Assembly: GCA_026545225.1 (NCBI GenBank)
Contig: CM048849.1
Coordinates: 57,927,836 to 57,991,835 of the forward strand
Source of the DNA: Cornus controversa
Taxonomy: Eukaryota; Streptophyta; Magnoliopsida; Cornales; Cornaceae
DNA: 64,000 nt
Direction: 5' to 3'
Part shown: positions 36,986-47,690 of the stretch, in pieces
How the letters are laid out: each line of letters begins with the position of its first letter
How positions within the stretch are numbered: the stretch's first letter is position 1
Notes under the pieces: generated by a model
Told to the model about the DNA's origin: nothing
Databases searched by the model: none
Seen by the model: the letters and a program-made list of their open reading frames with translations, nothing else
Program-made: the position numbers and the translations under genes

Positions 36986-37295
36986 TGCGTCTTTAATTTA
37001 GCCAAGTAAAACCAAATTATCTGGTAGACATCAGCAGTTACATAAATTAAATTAGACGACAGGTATACATAATATTAGATGCACTCAAAATTATTGTTTT
37101 TGGTGGACCATTTGGTGTGCTCACTGGAAATATTTTGTATAAATGTCAAATAAATTGTTTCAGATCTTTAAACAAAGCAACTAAAATTGTTCTGAGAATT
37201 ACAGTCTATATGGTACGGGATGATATTAGATACAATTGAAATTAGTAATGTTATTGCCTATGGGTTGACTTTTTATTGGTGCAAACTCAAATTCT

Positions 37296-37960
37296 TCATC
37301 ATAATCAACGTCATCCTTACCTTTTTTTATCCGAATTAATGGGGTTGGCTACATGGATTCTCTTTCTTCTATTCTATTCTATTATATATCACATCTCCTC
37401 AAATATTTAATATTTTAAAATTATTTTTAATTAATTTATTCTATGTTAGTTTTGGTTGTCCTTCTTTTCCCTCATCTTCTCTTATCTTCTATGCAAACTA
37501 CTCTTCCCTTTCTAACAGTTGCATTAACGGGTCTACGTTCTATGTGCTCATACCACATAAGTTTATTTTCTTTTATTTTGTCAATAATAGTTGATATTCC
37601 TAGAATCTCTCTCAGACTTTGATTGGTAATTCTATCTTTCTTAGTCACTAGCTCCAATCATGCACTTCAACATTCTCATTTCAGTTACATAAATGTGATG
37701 TTCTTGTTTCTTTTTTAACTCTCAACACTGCCCCCACATAATATAGTTGGCTTAATGACTGTCTTATAAAATATTTCTTTTAACCAGTTTGGTATTTTTT
37801 TTGTCACATAAAATACCACTGTGGTCTCTATTTATTCCAACCCCACTCTAATCCTACTAGTAATGTCATCTTCTATTTTTTTTTTATTTTCTTGTACTAC
37901 TAATCCTACTAGTAATGTCATCTTCTATTTTTTTATTTTCTTGTATTACTTATCATAAGT
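37296..37960 (-). mobile_element. RTE-type LINE, 3' fragment
   Basis: Minus-strand pieces correspond to the reverse-transcriptase tail of plant RTE elements: DDITSRIRVGW-like (about 37880), then DRITNQSLREILG and LMWYEHIERRPVNATVRK (37657-37472), then the 3' end GTAGCCAACCCCATTAATTC (about 37332-37351). Stops and frameshifts separate the parts. The last 170 bp are shared with copy D (60535-60712), so the insertion predates that duplication; copy B lacks it. Confidence 0.82.
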
Positions 37961-38045
37961 ACTCCATCAAAAATGATGATTTTTTGTGATCATACTATCT
38001 TGGATTGCTATTGTTATATTATTACTTTTTGATTCTTTACTAAAT

Positions 38046-39235
38046 TTACATGAGAGTTGATATTTGCACTCCACCAATATCCTTTGGCACTCCACTCCTA
38101 TATTTTTGTAAAGTAAAATTACAAAAGTGGTCCTATGTTATACCATTTTAGATTCTTATATTTTTAGTACCCTAATTGCCCTTCTAATTCAAGACTCAAT
38201 TTTAATTTAATTTTATTTTTCTTAAAAAAAGTTTTTTCAACTTTTTTACTTTAGGGTTACAATATAACAATTCATTTATTACCCCCCAAATACTATAGTT
38301 TAGACATTTTTCAATTGAAACTTGTTATTCGTGTCCCTATCCTATATAACTCAAAGAATCCAAAATTTAAAATATTCTATTTTTACTCACCAAACATGTA
38401 ATTTATTTTTCATGTGTCTTATATATAAAATAACATAAATTAAAATTTTGAAACATACCATCAATTTGTGAACAATCAAAATAGAAAGGAAGGAGGAGAA
38501 AATAAAAAGCAAACAAAGAAAAATATCATATTAATTTTTTTATTTTTATCTTTTGAAATTTTGGTGCAAAGGCTCCTTAGTTAAATTAAGACAACTACAA
38601 TTGAAAAAATATTTCATAAAGTCATGTTTTTCTCTTTTCATCTTTTAATTTCTAAAAGTTCTCTATTAAAATAAAAAAAGATTTCCTTAGTTTTCTTAAA
38701 GAACTATATATCATAATTTTTATTCAAGTGAAATTAAACTTTCTTTTGATTTTAAATATAATTATTTTTTTTTCAAATATGTTTTATTCATTGATATAAT
38801 GTTTGTTTCCAACTCAAATACATTTTTAATATTTCTCTAGGTAATCTATTATTAACAACTTCTTCCCAACTTATCTAATCATGTAACTTTTATTATCCGA
38901 ATCACATACATTTGATTGATACTCTCTAAATCATTATACTGAATCCTAAACTTTTTTACTTTTAAAATAAATATTGATAAATTGATTCAACATGAAAAAA
39001 TAATATTTTTAAAATCAATGAAAAAGTATTTTCACACCAAAAAAGAATGCGAGAGAGAAGTAATTTGAAGTTAAGAATTCTAACATTATCAAATAATGAC
39101 AATTAGGGTATTAAAAATATAAGAATCAAATATTGTATAGTAGAAGGACACCTTTGTAATTGTACTTTACAAAAAGGTGAAAGTGGAGTGTTAGAGGATA
39201 TTGGTGGAGTGCCAATATCAGCTCTCATTTACCTT
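38046..39235. mobile_element. Long-terminal-inverted-repeat DNA element, second member
   Basis: Left end ATGAGAGTTGATATTTGCAC (38050) and right end complementary to ATGAGAGCTGATATTGGCAC (39230). Arms share CTCCACCAATATCC, GTAAAATTACAAA and ACCCTAATTGYC landmarks over at least 120 bp. The outer end matches the element at 14.6 kb. AT-rich centre without a frame. It lies in the part of copy C missing from copy D. Confidence 0.75.
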
Positions 39236-40142
39236 TCACATATTATATTTTAGTCTTAATAATTTTTAGATTTTTCGTTTCTAAAGCATTTCGTAAAGTT
39301 TCTAATTTTATACTCAAGTTTTCTTTACATGTATCATCAACCTTTTGTAAGATTCTTTTTTGACAATTGGATAATATGTTCTCATGTTATCTTCTAGGTG
39401 AAAATTAAAAAAAAATTAAAATTGTCTCATAAAAAACATGCCTTAAATTGGATTAATGCTTAATTTTATAAACAAATATTAATTTATGAATTGAATATTT
39501 TCTTTAGGATAATGTATACTATCATTCAAACCAGTATAAATCATTTTTATTGCCCACCATTTCACTCACATAAAAATACAATTTAAAAAAAATTGAATTT
39601 ATAAAAATACAATATATGTATATACACGTGTGTGTATAAAAAGAAATATCTTACCAACACAGAGAATGAATATAAGAAGAAATATGATAGAGAGACAATA
39701 ATTACTCTGCTCAGAGTAGAAGAGGACACAACCCGGAAAATGTTCACACGTGGCTTAGACTAGGAGAGGGTTGTGAGCTATGAGAAGATAGTTGATAAGA
39801 AGAGCTTAATAATATCTTCTCTTCTTTATAAACAAATTCGAGTGTGAAAGATGAATTTTTTTTCAAAATTTGATCGCATGCATGGTGTCATCTTCAATGT
39901 GGACAATTGAGCTGATGAGTAATATCAGAATACTTGTACACTTTCACAATCATTGCAGTCACATGCAATCTATTGTAAAACTCTAATTTTTAATACAAAC
40001 TCTAAAGCAATAAAAATTTAATCAAGGGAGTTGAGTGTATATATATATGGTAAAAAGAAAAGAATAGAATCGGAAAAAAAAATGGTTTGGTCCTTGTTTG
40101 CATTCAAATTGGACATTTGGTCCTGAGGGGGTGGGAAGACAA

Positions 40143-40774
40143 TGATACAGGAGCATTCGAGTCAGATGATGCTGAACTGTCAGACGACACGTTGATGACA
40201 CTGAAATACTTTGAGTTGACAGATTAACGCAAAGATGGTAGGAAGTCGTGACCTTATCCCTAATTGGAATAGTTTTGAGTGCGTTTATTTTGACCATAAC
40301 TTTGGCTACAGGTATCGGAATCGCCTTTATGATCACAATTCGAAAAGTTTGTTTCGGCGCGCATGTCATAGGCACCAAGTTATGCTAGGTGCATATTTTT
40401 TTAAGGCCAAAATTCACTGTTTTCCCCTCTGAATTTCCAATTTTAGTTATTTCTTTCCTTTTTTAGTAATATTTCTTTTGTTGATTAGGAAGTGATTCTG
40501 GACTTGATTTGGGCAAGATTTCTGGCAACTTCCTTATTTTATTTCATATTTTATTTTGGCACAATTATTGGAATCCTGCTATTTTTGATAATGTTGACGA
40601 GTTTCAGCTATATAGTCCGGCTTGTGGGCTGATTCTGAAATAACTTTGATTTTGAATATTGAATAGAAATTTCAGAAGTTTTTCTCTGAGTTTTTGAGCG
40701 ATTTTCTTGCATTCGTTTTGTGAATTACCTGTTGCCATTAGTTTACAAAATAATCACTATTCTATCCAGCGTCA
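40143..40774. mobile_element. Solo LTR, 632 bp
   Basis: Begins TGATACAGGAGC and ends ATCCAGCGTCA. Copy D has the uninterrupted site GGAAGACACAAGGTC at 60859-60873. Flanks GACAA (40138-40142) and CACAA (40775-40779) fit a 5-bp target duplication of CACAA with a small loss on the left. No coding sequence; read as a solo LTR. Confidence 0.72.
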
Positions 40775-40856
40775 CACAAGGTCATAAGGCGGTGGGAAGA
40801 CAAAAGGAAAGAATTTAGAACTGTTGTCAAGAAAAGAATTACAAATCCACTATAAC

Positions 40857-41489
40857 TAGGGGTGCACAAAGAATCGTCGAAACCGGAACCGGAACCAAGG
40901 GGAACCGTACCAGAACCGTACCGAACCGTGGCTACGGTTCCGGTTCCGGTTCCTAAAATTAGGAACCGTTACCAATGGTTCCGGTTCCGGTTCCAAGACC
41001 AGTAGAACCGTACCGGAATCGGAACCGTTGGGAGTAACGGTTCCTTGGAACCGAACCGGAACCGTTTTATATTAAATATGTGTATATATATATATATAAT
41101 ATAATAACTATATATAATATATATATATACATTACATATAATAATTATATATAATGTATATATATTATATATAATAATTATATTATCATACATTATATAT
41201 AATAATTATATATATATAGGGTGCCATTTTTAGATTGTAGGTCTCACATTTACTTAATGAATATATATATATATATATATATATATTGTATTTTCAAGCT
41301 TCATTAAAAAAAAAAATCCTAAGGAACCGCGGTTTGGAACCGGAACCGAACCGAGAACCGCGGTTCGGTTCCTCACGGTTCCAACCCTTAACGGTTCCGG
41401 TTTCGGTTCCGAAAATCAGGAACCGTTGGTAACCGTTTCGATTCCGATTCTACCAAGAACCGTGGGGAATCGTACCGTGTGCACCCCTA
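40857..41489. mobile_element. hAT-type MITE, 633 bp, with exact empty site
   Basis: Ends TAGGGGTGCACA (40857) and its complement (to 41489). Direct repeats ACTATAAC at 40849-40856 and 41490-41497 form an 8-bp target duplication; copy D has a single ACTATAAC at 60938-60945. Both subterminal regions are packed with AACCGGAACC / GGTTCCGGTT motifs, and the centre is TATATA-rich with no frame. Confidence 0.95.
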
Positions 41490-42697
41490 ACTATAACCGA
41501 CCCATGACAACACATTGATTGTATCTTGAGAATCTTTATGTCAGGACCATCCCCATTGAAATCCGAAATCCCTACCATGGCTGATCGCCATGTGGCCTAT
41601 TTCACTTGTGTATGTTCTGTGTTGGACAAGATAAATTGAATAACAGTGCACTCAAATACCTAAGTTCTAAGCTGTCACGTCAAGCATGAGGTTTTCCTCT
41701 CCTGCGACGCTGCGGTTCGAACGCTCCATCCATGTCATTTGTAACATTTATTCTCACGTGAGCAATTGCAAACTATTAACAAATTTCATTCCAATTGTCC
41801 ATGTGAAGTATCATCCATTGGTTGATTTTGCTCAGCTCTTACTATAAATAGAATTCATTTATGTCTGAACAAATATCCTACACCAGCATTACATACTTGC
41901 ATCTTTTGGGCTCCAAACCTTCCATACTTGGTTTCTTTTCGAACTCACTTCAATAGTGTGGCTCTAGCTTATGTTATTGCACTTGCATATTTTCATTAGT
42001 GTAATCTTGTAGCTTTACTATTTCTTTCATGTCTTTAATCAGCTTTCAATAGTGTAATCTTGTGACACTTATTTCTTCCTTTCTAATCCAAGCTTATGAT
42101 TCATGGGCAAAGGCTGAGGCCACACCATAGTAAAATGTAACTAGGACCTGCCTCTTGTATCTTCCAAGAAATTGTAACTAACATTCATCTACTCTTTTAA
42201 AGTGAATGACGATAAAGTTATTTTTTGTTTTAGTTATTTGTGTTAATTTAACTCAACAGAGCCCTTTAAGTTAGGGCTGAAGTGCACGAATTTATGAAAA
42301 AGTCATTCTTAATCTGCACAATCGTCAAGTTACATAAGGCCAACCAAACGCCTTCACACTTAAAAATATTTGCTCGACTCTAGTTAATTCAGTTGAAACT
42401 CGTTTACAAATTTAAACTTGATAATCCAGACAAGCCTGCACCCATAAAATTACAAGAGTAATCCTGAAGCACATTTTGAACCAAACAGTCCTACAACTGG
42501 GTTTTGGCCATTGATTTAGGTTAAGGCCAATCTTGAGTTGTAAATGTTGTATTGGAAAATGGTTGCAATGTTTAATTTGTCTGAAACTTAAGCCACCTTT
42601 CTAAGGCTCAAAATTAAAGGAGGGACCAAGCAAATCTTAAGCCACCTTGCAATGCCCACAAATCTGAAAGAAGAGTGCTTCCATACGTTGATTCTAA

Positions 42698-43346
42698 GAG
42701 CATCCACTATGGGATCTCCAAATTTGGTTCTCCAAATTTGAATTTTAGCTAGCCACCTCAACAATTTAGCCAGCCACATCATCATATCAGGATTTCTAAA
42801 TTTTGACTCCACAACAGGTTCTCCAGATTTAAATTTTAGCCAACCACATCATAATTTCTAATTTTAACTTCACAACATGTTCTTCAAATTTTTATTACCC
42901 ACACAATTAAATAATCTTACACAATTAAATTAATCTTAAAATTTTATGTATATACATATTTATATTAAATTTTTTTATACTTTTTTAACTTAAAAAATTC
43001 ATAATTTTTTCGTTTTAAGTCAAAAAATAGTCTAAGTGGTACTCAAATTAAAGCTCTCGAAATTATCTTTATAACAGAATTAGTTTCATCAAAAAATTTA
43101 ATTTGTAGTGAAAGTTATTGACATTTAAGTAAATGATACATATATATATATATATACATGGCACGGAGTTCGAGAAAAACAAAGACAAAAAAAAAATATG
43201 TACAAAGTTTTGGTTAGCTAAGTGGATAGCCGGCTATCCACTTAGCTAACCTCAAGTGGGACCCGCAAATTTAGCCATCACATTGTATTGCTACAGTGTC
43301 AATTTGATCTCTAAATGTGCCTTTGGCTATCCCATTGGTGATGCTC
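42698..43346. mobile_element. PIF/Harbinger-type MITE, 649 bp, with exact empty site
   Basis: Ends GAGCATCCACTATGGGATC (42698) and the complement of GAGCATCACCAATGGGAT (to 43346). Flanked by TAA at 42695-42697 and 43347-43349; the related region beside pseudogene B has one TAA at 56010-56012 in ATTCTAACAAATTAAACATG. The 3-bp TAA target fits the PIF/Harbinger superfamily. A second internal inverted repeat (CCACTTAGCTAACC) lies near 43212-43252. Confidence 0.92.
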
Positions 43347-43395
43347 TAACAAATTAAACATGCACGCCAAATGCGAGAGAGAGAGAGAGAGGTAG

Positions 43396-43500
43396 CTGAT
43401 TTAGAAAGATGTAATAGAGGTATGCAAGAGTGGTGATGAAGAGAATGTGATGGATGAGGAAAGAGAATCTCTTAGTGGCCTCATATAAATAGACTTTACA
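43396..43500 (-). pseudogene. Orphan copy of the OSC promoter/5'-UTR exon (copy C)
   Basis: Aligns with the 5'-UTR exons at 29.64 and 56.09 kb. On the minus strand an AT-rich TATA-like stretch lies at about 43482-43494. The donor dinucleotide is CT instead of GT at 43394-43395. It lies 6.4 kb upstream of the lone exon 1 of copy C, so it could at most drive a non-coding transcript. Confidence 0.5.
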
Positions 43501-43845
43501 ACGTGCAAAATTAGTCTCCCCACGTGTGTAACAGCATCCTTGTGATTGTGACAATTCATATAAATCAATTTACTTACAAATTAGTAGTCCTGTGAAAAAC
43601 AATTATTTACCATCCAAGAAAAGAAGTCATTATTTAGAATTTTGAACCAACATCAAACCTACCATGCATTAAAAAAACAACTGTAACCCACTCCTGACAA
43701 TCTTATCTTTCTCTGTATTTTGATTATATATTTTTTTTATGAAATTGTTTATCATTCACTATACTGGATTTTCTCATAATATTGATAAGAGGTTTGTTAT
43801 TGACGGTGACCTACTTTGAGCTTTAATTACTCATCATCTGTGTAA

Positions 43846-44712
43846 AAGTGAGTCGACTATTTTTTATGCACATATTCTTCTTTTTATGACTATTTTACAT
43901 TTTTTATTATTATAAAAAATAAAGAACAATAGAGGAAAGAGATGTTTATATTAGGTTTTTTTTTTACCTTAATAAAAAAGGAGTTTTTTTTGGAAAAAAA
44001 AGTTTCGGAAATAATTTTTGGGGAAAAAAATTAATATGCACAATTATTTAATAAAAAATTTTGAATTTTTTTTTATTTTCCGAAAATTAATTCCGGAACT
44101 TTTTCCATTAGAAAGGAAGAGAATTTATGAAAATAAAACAGTTTTTGAATAAACGAAAAAAAATCTGACTTTTTTTATTATTGTGCATATTTAGTTTTTT
44201 TCCCCATAATTTTTTTCCTGAAAAAAAAACTCCTTTTTTTTTTATTAAGGTAAAGAAAAACTTAATATAAAAAAACCCTTTATTTCTAATGGAAAATTTT
44301 CTGGAAACAATTTCTAGAAAACAAAAAAAAAATTTCAAAAATTTTATTATGTAATTGTGAATTTTTAGTTGTTTTTCCTTGAATTTTTTTTTTCTGGAAA
44401 AAACTCCTCTTTTTTTTATTAAGGTAAAGAAAAACTTAATATAAAAAAACCCTTTCTTTCTAATGAAAATTTTTTTGGAAACAATTTCCAGAAAACAAAA
44501 AAAAAAAATCAAAAATTTTATTATGTAATTGTGATTTTTTAATTGTTTTTCCCGGAAAAAACTTTTTTTTTATTAAGGTAAAAAAAAATTAATATAATAA
44601 AACCTCTCTTCTCTTTATTTTTCTTTATTTTTTATAATAATAGAAATGATAAAATAATCATAGAAAAAGAGAATATGTGCAAAATAGGATAATTTGCTCA
44701 CTTTTGCAAATG
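43846..44712. mobile_element. Foldback-like A/T-homopolymer element
   Basis: Outer inverted arms (AAAAGTGAG...TATTATTATAAAAAATAAAG at left, complement at about 44610-44712) enclose inverted and tandem copies of a roughly 190-bp unit with TTTATTAAGGTAAAGAAAAAC and TTGGAAACAATTTCC. A 134-codon minus-strand frame here is a by-product of Phe/Lys homopolymers. A duplicated copy lies at 62723-63445. Confidence 0.65.
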
Positions 44713-45228
44713 TGAGGGTGTGATATAGTCCAAAATATAGCATATGTGGGTTTAATGCACTTTTTTAAAATAACATGGGGGCTTTGAACCCTTTTGCCTT
44801 ATTAATTTATTATAATGCAGTATATCATATTCTTGGTAGGAAAATTATATTTGGGCGCTATGGCAAGTCTAAATGTTTTGCCGAGTCCCTTAGATAGAAA
44901 GTATTGAGTGCTTCCAACGTATAACGTCATTGGCATGTACATCTAATAAAAATAATGTATATTAACTTAATATTTCATAAGTAGGTACGACCAATTTCAT
45001 TGGTTGATTCAATAAAAATAGAGTATATTAACTTAATTTTTTATAAATAGACAGGACCAATTTCATTTGATGCTGTATTTTTATTACATGGTATGTCTGG
45101 CTAGCGGATATGTATTAGGGATGCAATTCATTGGAACCCACATGAGTCCAAATCCATTGCATCTAAGTAGGCCATCATTTCTGATGGGCCTTAGACCCAA
45201 ATAGTTTTGGGCTGGTAGGAATTTTGAT
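44713..45228. other. Spacer between foldback element and coiled-coil remnant
   Basis: Contains an imperfect direct repeat (AATAAAAATA...TATATTAACTTAAT...GACCAATTTCATT) twice between 44945 and 45080. Duplicated at 63446-63944. No gene. Confidence 0.6.
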
Positions 45229-45372
45229 GTGGAAGAGTTGGAGAAAATGAAATAGAGGTTTTAAGCTTTGAAGAGTCGTGAAATGGAAGAAGAATTCAAG
45301 GCACATCACAGTTGGAGAACTTTGTTGCTGATTGCAGGAACTGTGGAATATACGTTGCGATTTGCGAGTGAG
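45229..45372 (+). pseudogene. Remnant of coiled-coil gene exon 3 (next to OSC copy B)
   Basis: Matches exon 3 of the gene at 19501-21393 from the GAAGAGTTGGAGAA part to the donor GAG-GTAAG at 45372, with small indels and an in-frame stop (TGA/TAG depending on frame) early in the fragment. The start of intron 3 is also homologous to about 45640. Exons 1, 2 and 4 are missing. Position and strand relative to OSC copy B reproduce those of the intact pair. Confidence 0.85.
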
Positions 45373-46810
45373 GTAAGAAGAAAATATTTCATTCTCTCTT
45401 TGTTTTCTATTTCACTTCAACTGATAATATAACTCTGTGTCTTTCTAAATTTATGTCCATGTCTATTCATATCTCTATCTGTTCAACTTCAACAAACATA
45501 AAAGCTATGAAGTTAATAATATTTGTGCAAAATTAAACAGTTGTACGCAGTACGCACTATTTACTCGATTGAGTTGACTGGTCATTTTGATGCATAGAGT
45601 TAATCTTTGTGATTAGCATGAGCTAAACTCAATATGTTTATGCATGCCTGAGTTTGGGTCTCAAGGTTTCTAGGTCATCCGACTCAACCTTCACACTTCA
45701 AATTTAATAGATTGAGTTTGAAAGAGCCAAAGCGAAGAAATCAGAATCGTGATTGATGAAATCTAATTTGTTATTGCTTTTAGTCTATGCTCCTACCCTT
45801 TTACTTGGGTAATTATTGAAATTTAGTATGAGGTGAGCTCAAAATACATAACCATGCAGATTAGATTAGTAGTTGGAAGTAACTTTTTGTTGTTTTGTCA
45901 ATCTTGTGAGGCAATTTTACCTTCATTAGAAAAAGAAATAGGCATTGATCTTTACTATTGAGTTGGTGATACAAAAGGAATTTCCACTCTTGTAATACTG
46001 TTGGAATTTCTCATTACAATACATCTTTAAAACAACTTTGGTAATTGATGCATACATTCACATTGTGTTGGACTATATATATATATATCAGTGGATATAA
46101 TTTAGAGCTTTTGGGAAGGTAGTTGGACATGTTTGCGATATTCTCCAAGTGCCCACATTGGGAAAATGTTCCTATACTGTGCATAATGCTGCATACAGTT
46201 CTTCATGAAGGCTCCACTAATTTCCTGTGATAAAAATATTATGGTTACATTAAATATTCAATTCAAGAATAAAACTAAAAAGAGAAAACATCTCTTGAAA
46301 ACCATTTTAGTATGTGAAAAGTCTCTGTTGTCAAATCAAAATTACCTGTTGTGGAAAATCACCATCATCTAACTGTGCGTTAATCAATAATTTTGCTGCT
46401 TTATGTAAAGGTGTTGGATCTCTCTCAGCCAAGTTAATAAGAGAAAAACCAAGTTAAAGGAAGTTAAATCATTTATTCAGTGGACATGAAAAAAATATGT
46501 TGTACTAGTAATGTGAATTTAACACTTGAATTTTTTTCAAACTAACCTGTCCACCATAGATAAGACTCAGCATAGCCCATGATGTTTGAACTAAGTTGGT
46601 CCTGTTTCCTTCCAGAGAAGTGTATTTCTGTTAACACAGAAACATTAAAAGTGAGTTAAATAAATTAGAAAGAGAGCATTAGCTAGAAGTAGCTTCTGTT
46701 TAATATCCTATATATAAGAAAATCTGAATGGTAAATTCTGTTTTGATGAATAGCTTTATTGGTTCATGATCTTGTGCATGCTATAAAGCTAACATTTTAG
46801 TTGAACATAA

Positions 46811-46836
46811 AGGTCAGGTCAGGTCAGGTCAGGTAG
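46811..46836. repeat. Pentanucleotide AGGTC repeat in pseudogene B
   Basis: Five tandem AGGTC units just inside the intron after exon 15; the intact gene has only one AGGTT at this place. Confidence 0.9.
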
Positions 46837-47649
46837 GCACACTTACCATACTTGGGCATGACTCCAAATCCTCTCCCCAACCTCCCTCTTCATTTTGTAC
46901 TGATAGCAAAAAATGAACTGCTTTGCGGACTGCTGGGCTGTTGTTATATGTCTTACCAGCAGCGGCCAACCCTCCTATCGCGAAAAATGTGCCATAGAGA
47001 AAGCAAATTCCCCAATAGCCATACCTACCAATATCATTATATACATGTAAGTCAAATCGCCACAAACTCTTCATATATATTGTTCCTATCCTATTATGCA
47101 TTTCTAAGTAGCATATGACTTAAGAAGGAAATGAACTCACCAAGAACCATCCGGCCATTGTCTCTCTTCAAGAAAACGTAATGCTTTTGCAATGGCAATG
47201 TCTATTTCTCTCTCTCGATGCCCCGGATGTAAACGTTTGAAGAGTAGTAGAGCTTGTACTATAGATGCAGTGCATTCAACATGCCTGAGCCACCAAATGA
47301 CCAATGTATAATATAATATTTTTTAAAGGTATTGAAATGATAAAAGTTGTGTAGTATCTTACTCTTGCTCAAGGACTATATCAGCAAAAATTTCTGAAGG
47401 ATTCAACACCTGAGGAAAAGGAAAAAGGATTTGTTATAGGTTATTCAACCAGCAATTTCTTGTAACCTAAAAAAGGACTTGTTTGTGAGAGAACTTTTGA
47501 AATGGAAACACATGTTGAATGATATAAATTAACCTGCAAATATGGCATTGGAATTGGTGGCTCCCAAGCAGCAAAACCCCCACTTTTGGAAGACTGGATA
47601 AAAGAAAGAGAAATATAATTATAGATAGTCATATTAATTTCTTTGCAAT

Positions 47650-47655
<6 letters not shown>

Positions 47656-47683
<28 letters not shown>
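47656..47683. repeat. (TG)n microsatellite in pseudogene B
   Basis: About 12 TG units in the intron between exons 12 and 11. Confidence 0.95.

Positions 47684-47690
<7 letters not shown>

Larger units (their letters stand above)
39950..45240. repeat. Segmental duplication block, left copy (partner 60720-64000)
   Basis: Sub-blocks 39960-40140, 40775-40856, 41490-42420 and 43906-45240 match 60720-60870, 60865-60945, 60946-62715 and 62723-64000 in the same order and strand. The intervening parts are transposons private to one copy or, for 42420-43905, a segment missing from the right copy. With 36506-37470 matching 59735-60710, the blocks are tandem copies of one unit: OSC exon 1, long 5' intron, promoter, spacer, coiled-coil fragment. 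Confidence 0.9.

Noticed and set aside
40022..40378. 118-codon minus-strand open frame
   Set aside because: It crosses the border of the 632-bp LTR insertion, so it cannot be an ancestral gene; no family recognised.
40969..41193. Tyr/Ile-rich 74-codon frame
   Set aside because: Translation of the TATATA centre of the hAT MITE.
44108..44512. 134-codon Phe/Lys-rich minus-strand open frame
   Set aside because: Made of homopolymer A/T repeats inside a foldback element; no domain and duplicated imperfectly.
46852..47118. 88-codon plus-strand frame
   Set aside because: Antisense to exon 15 of pseudogene B.
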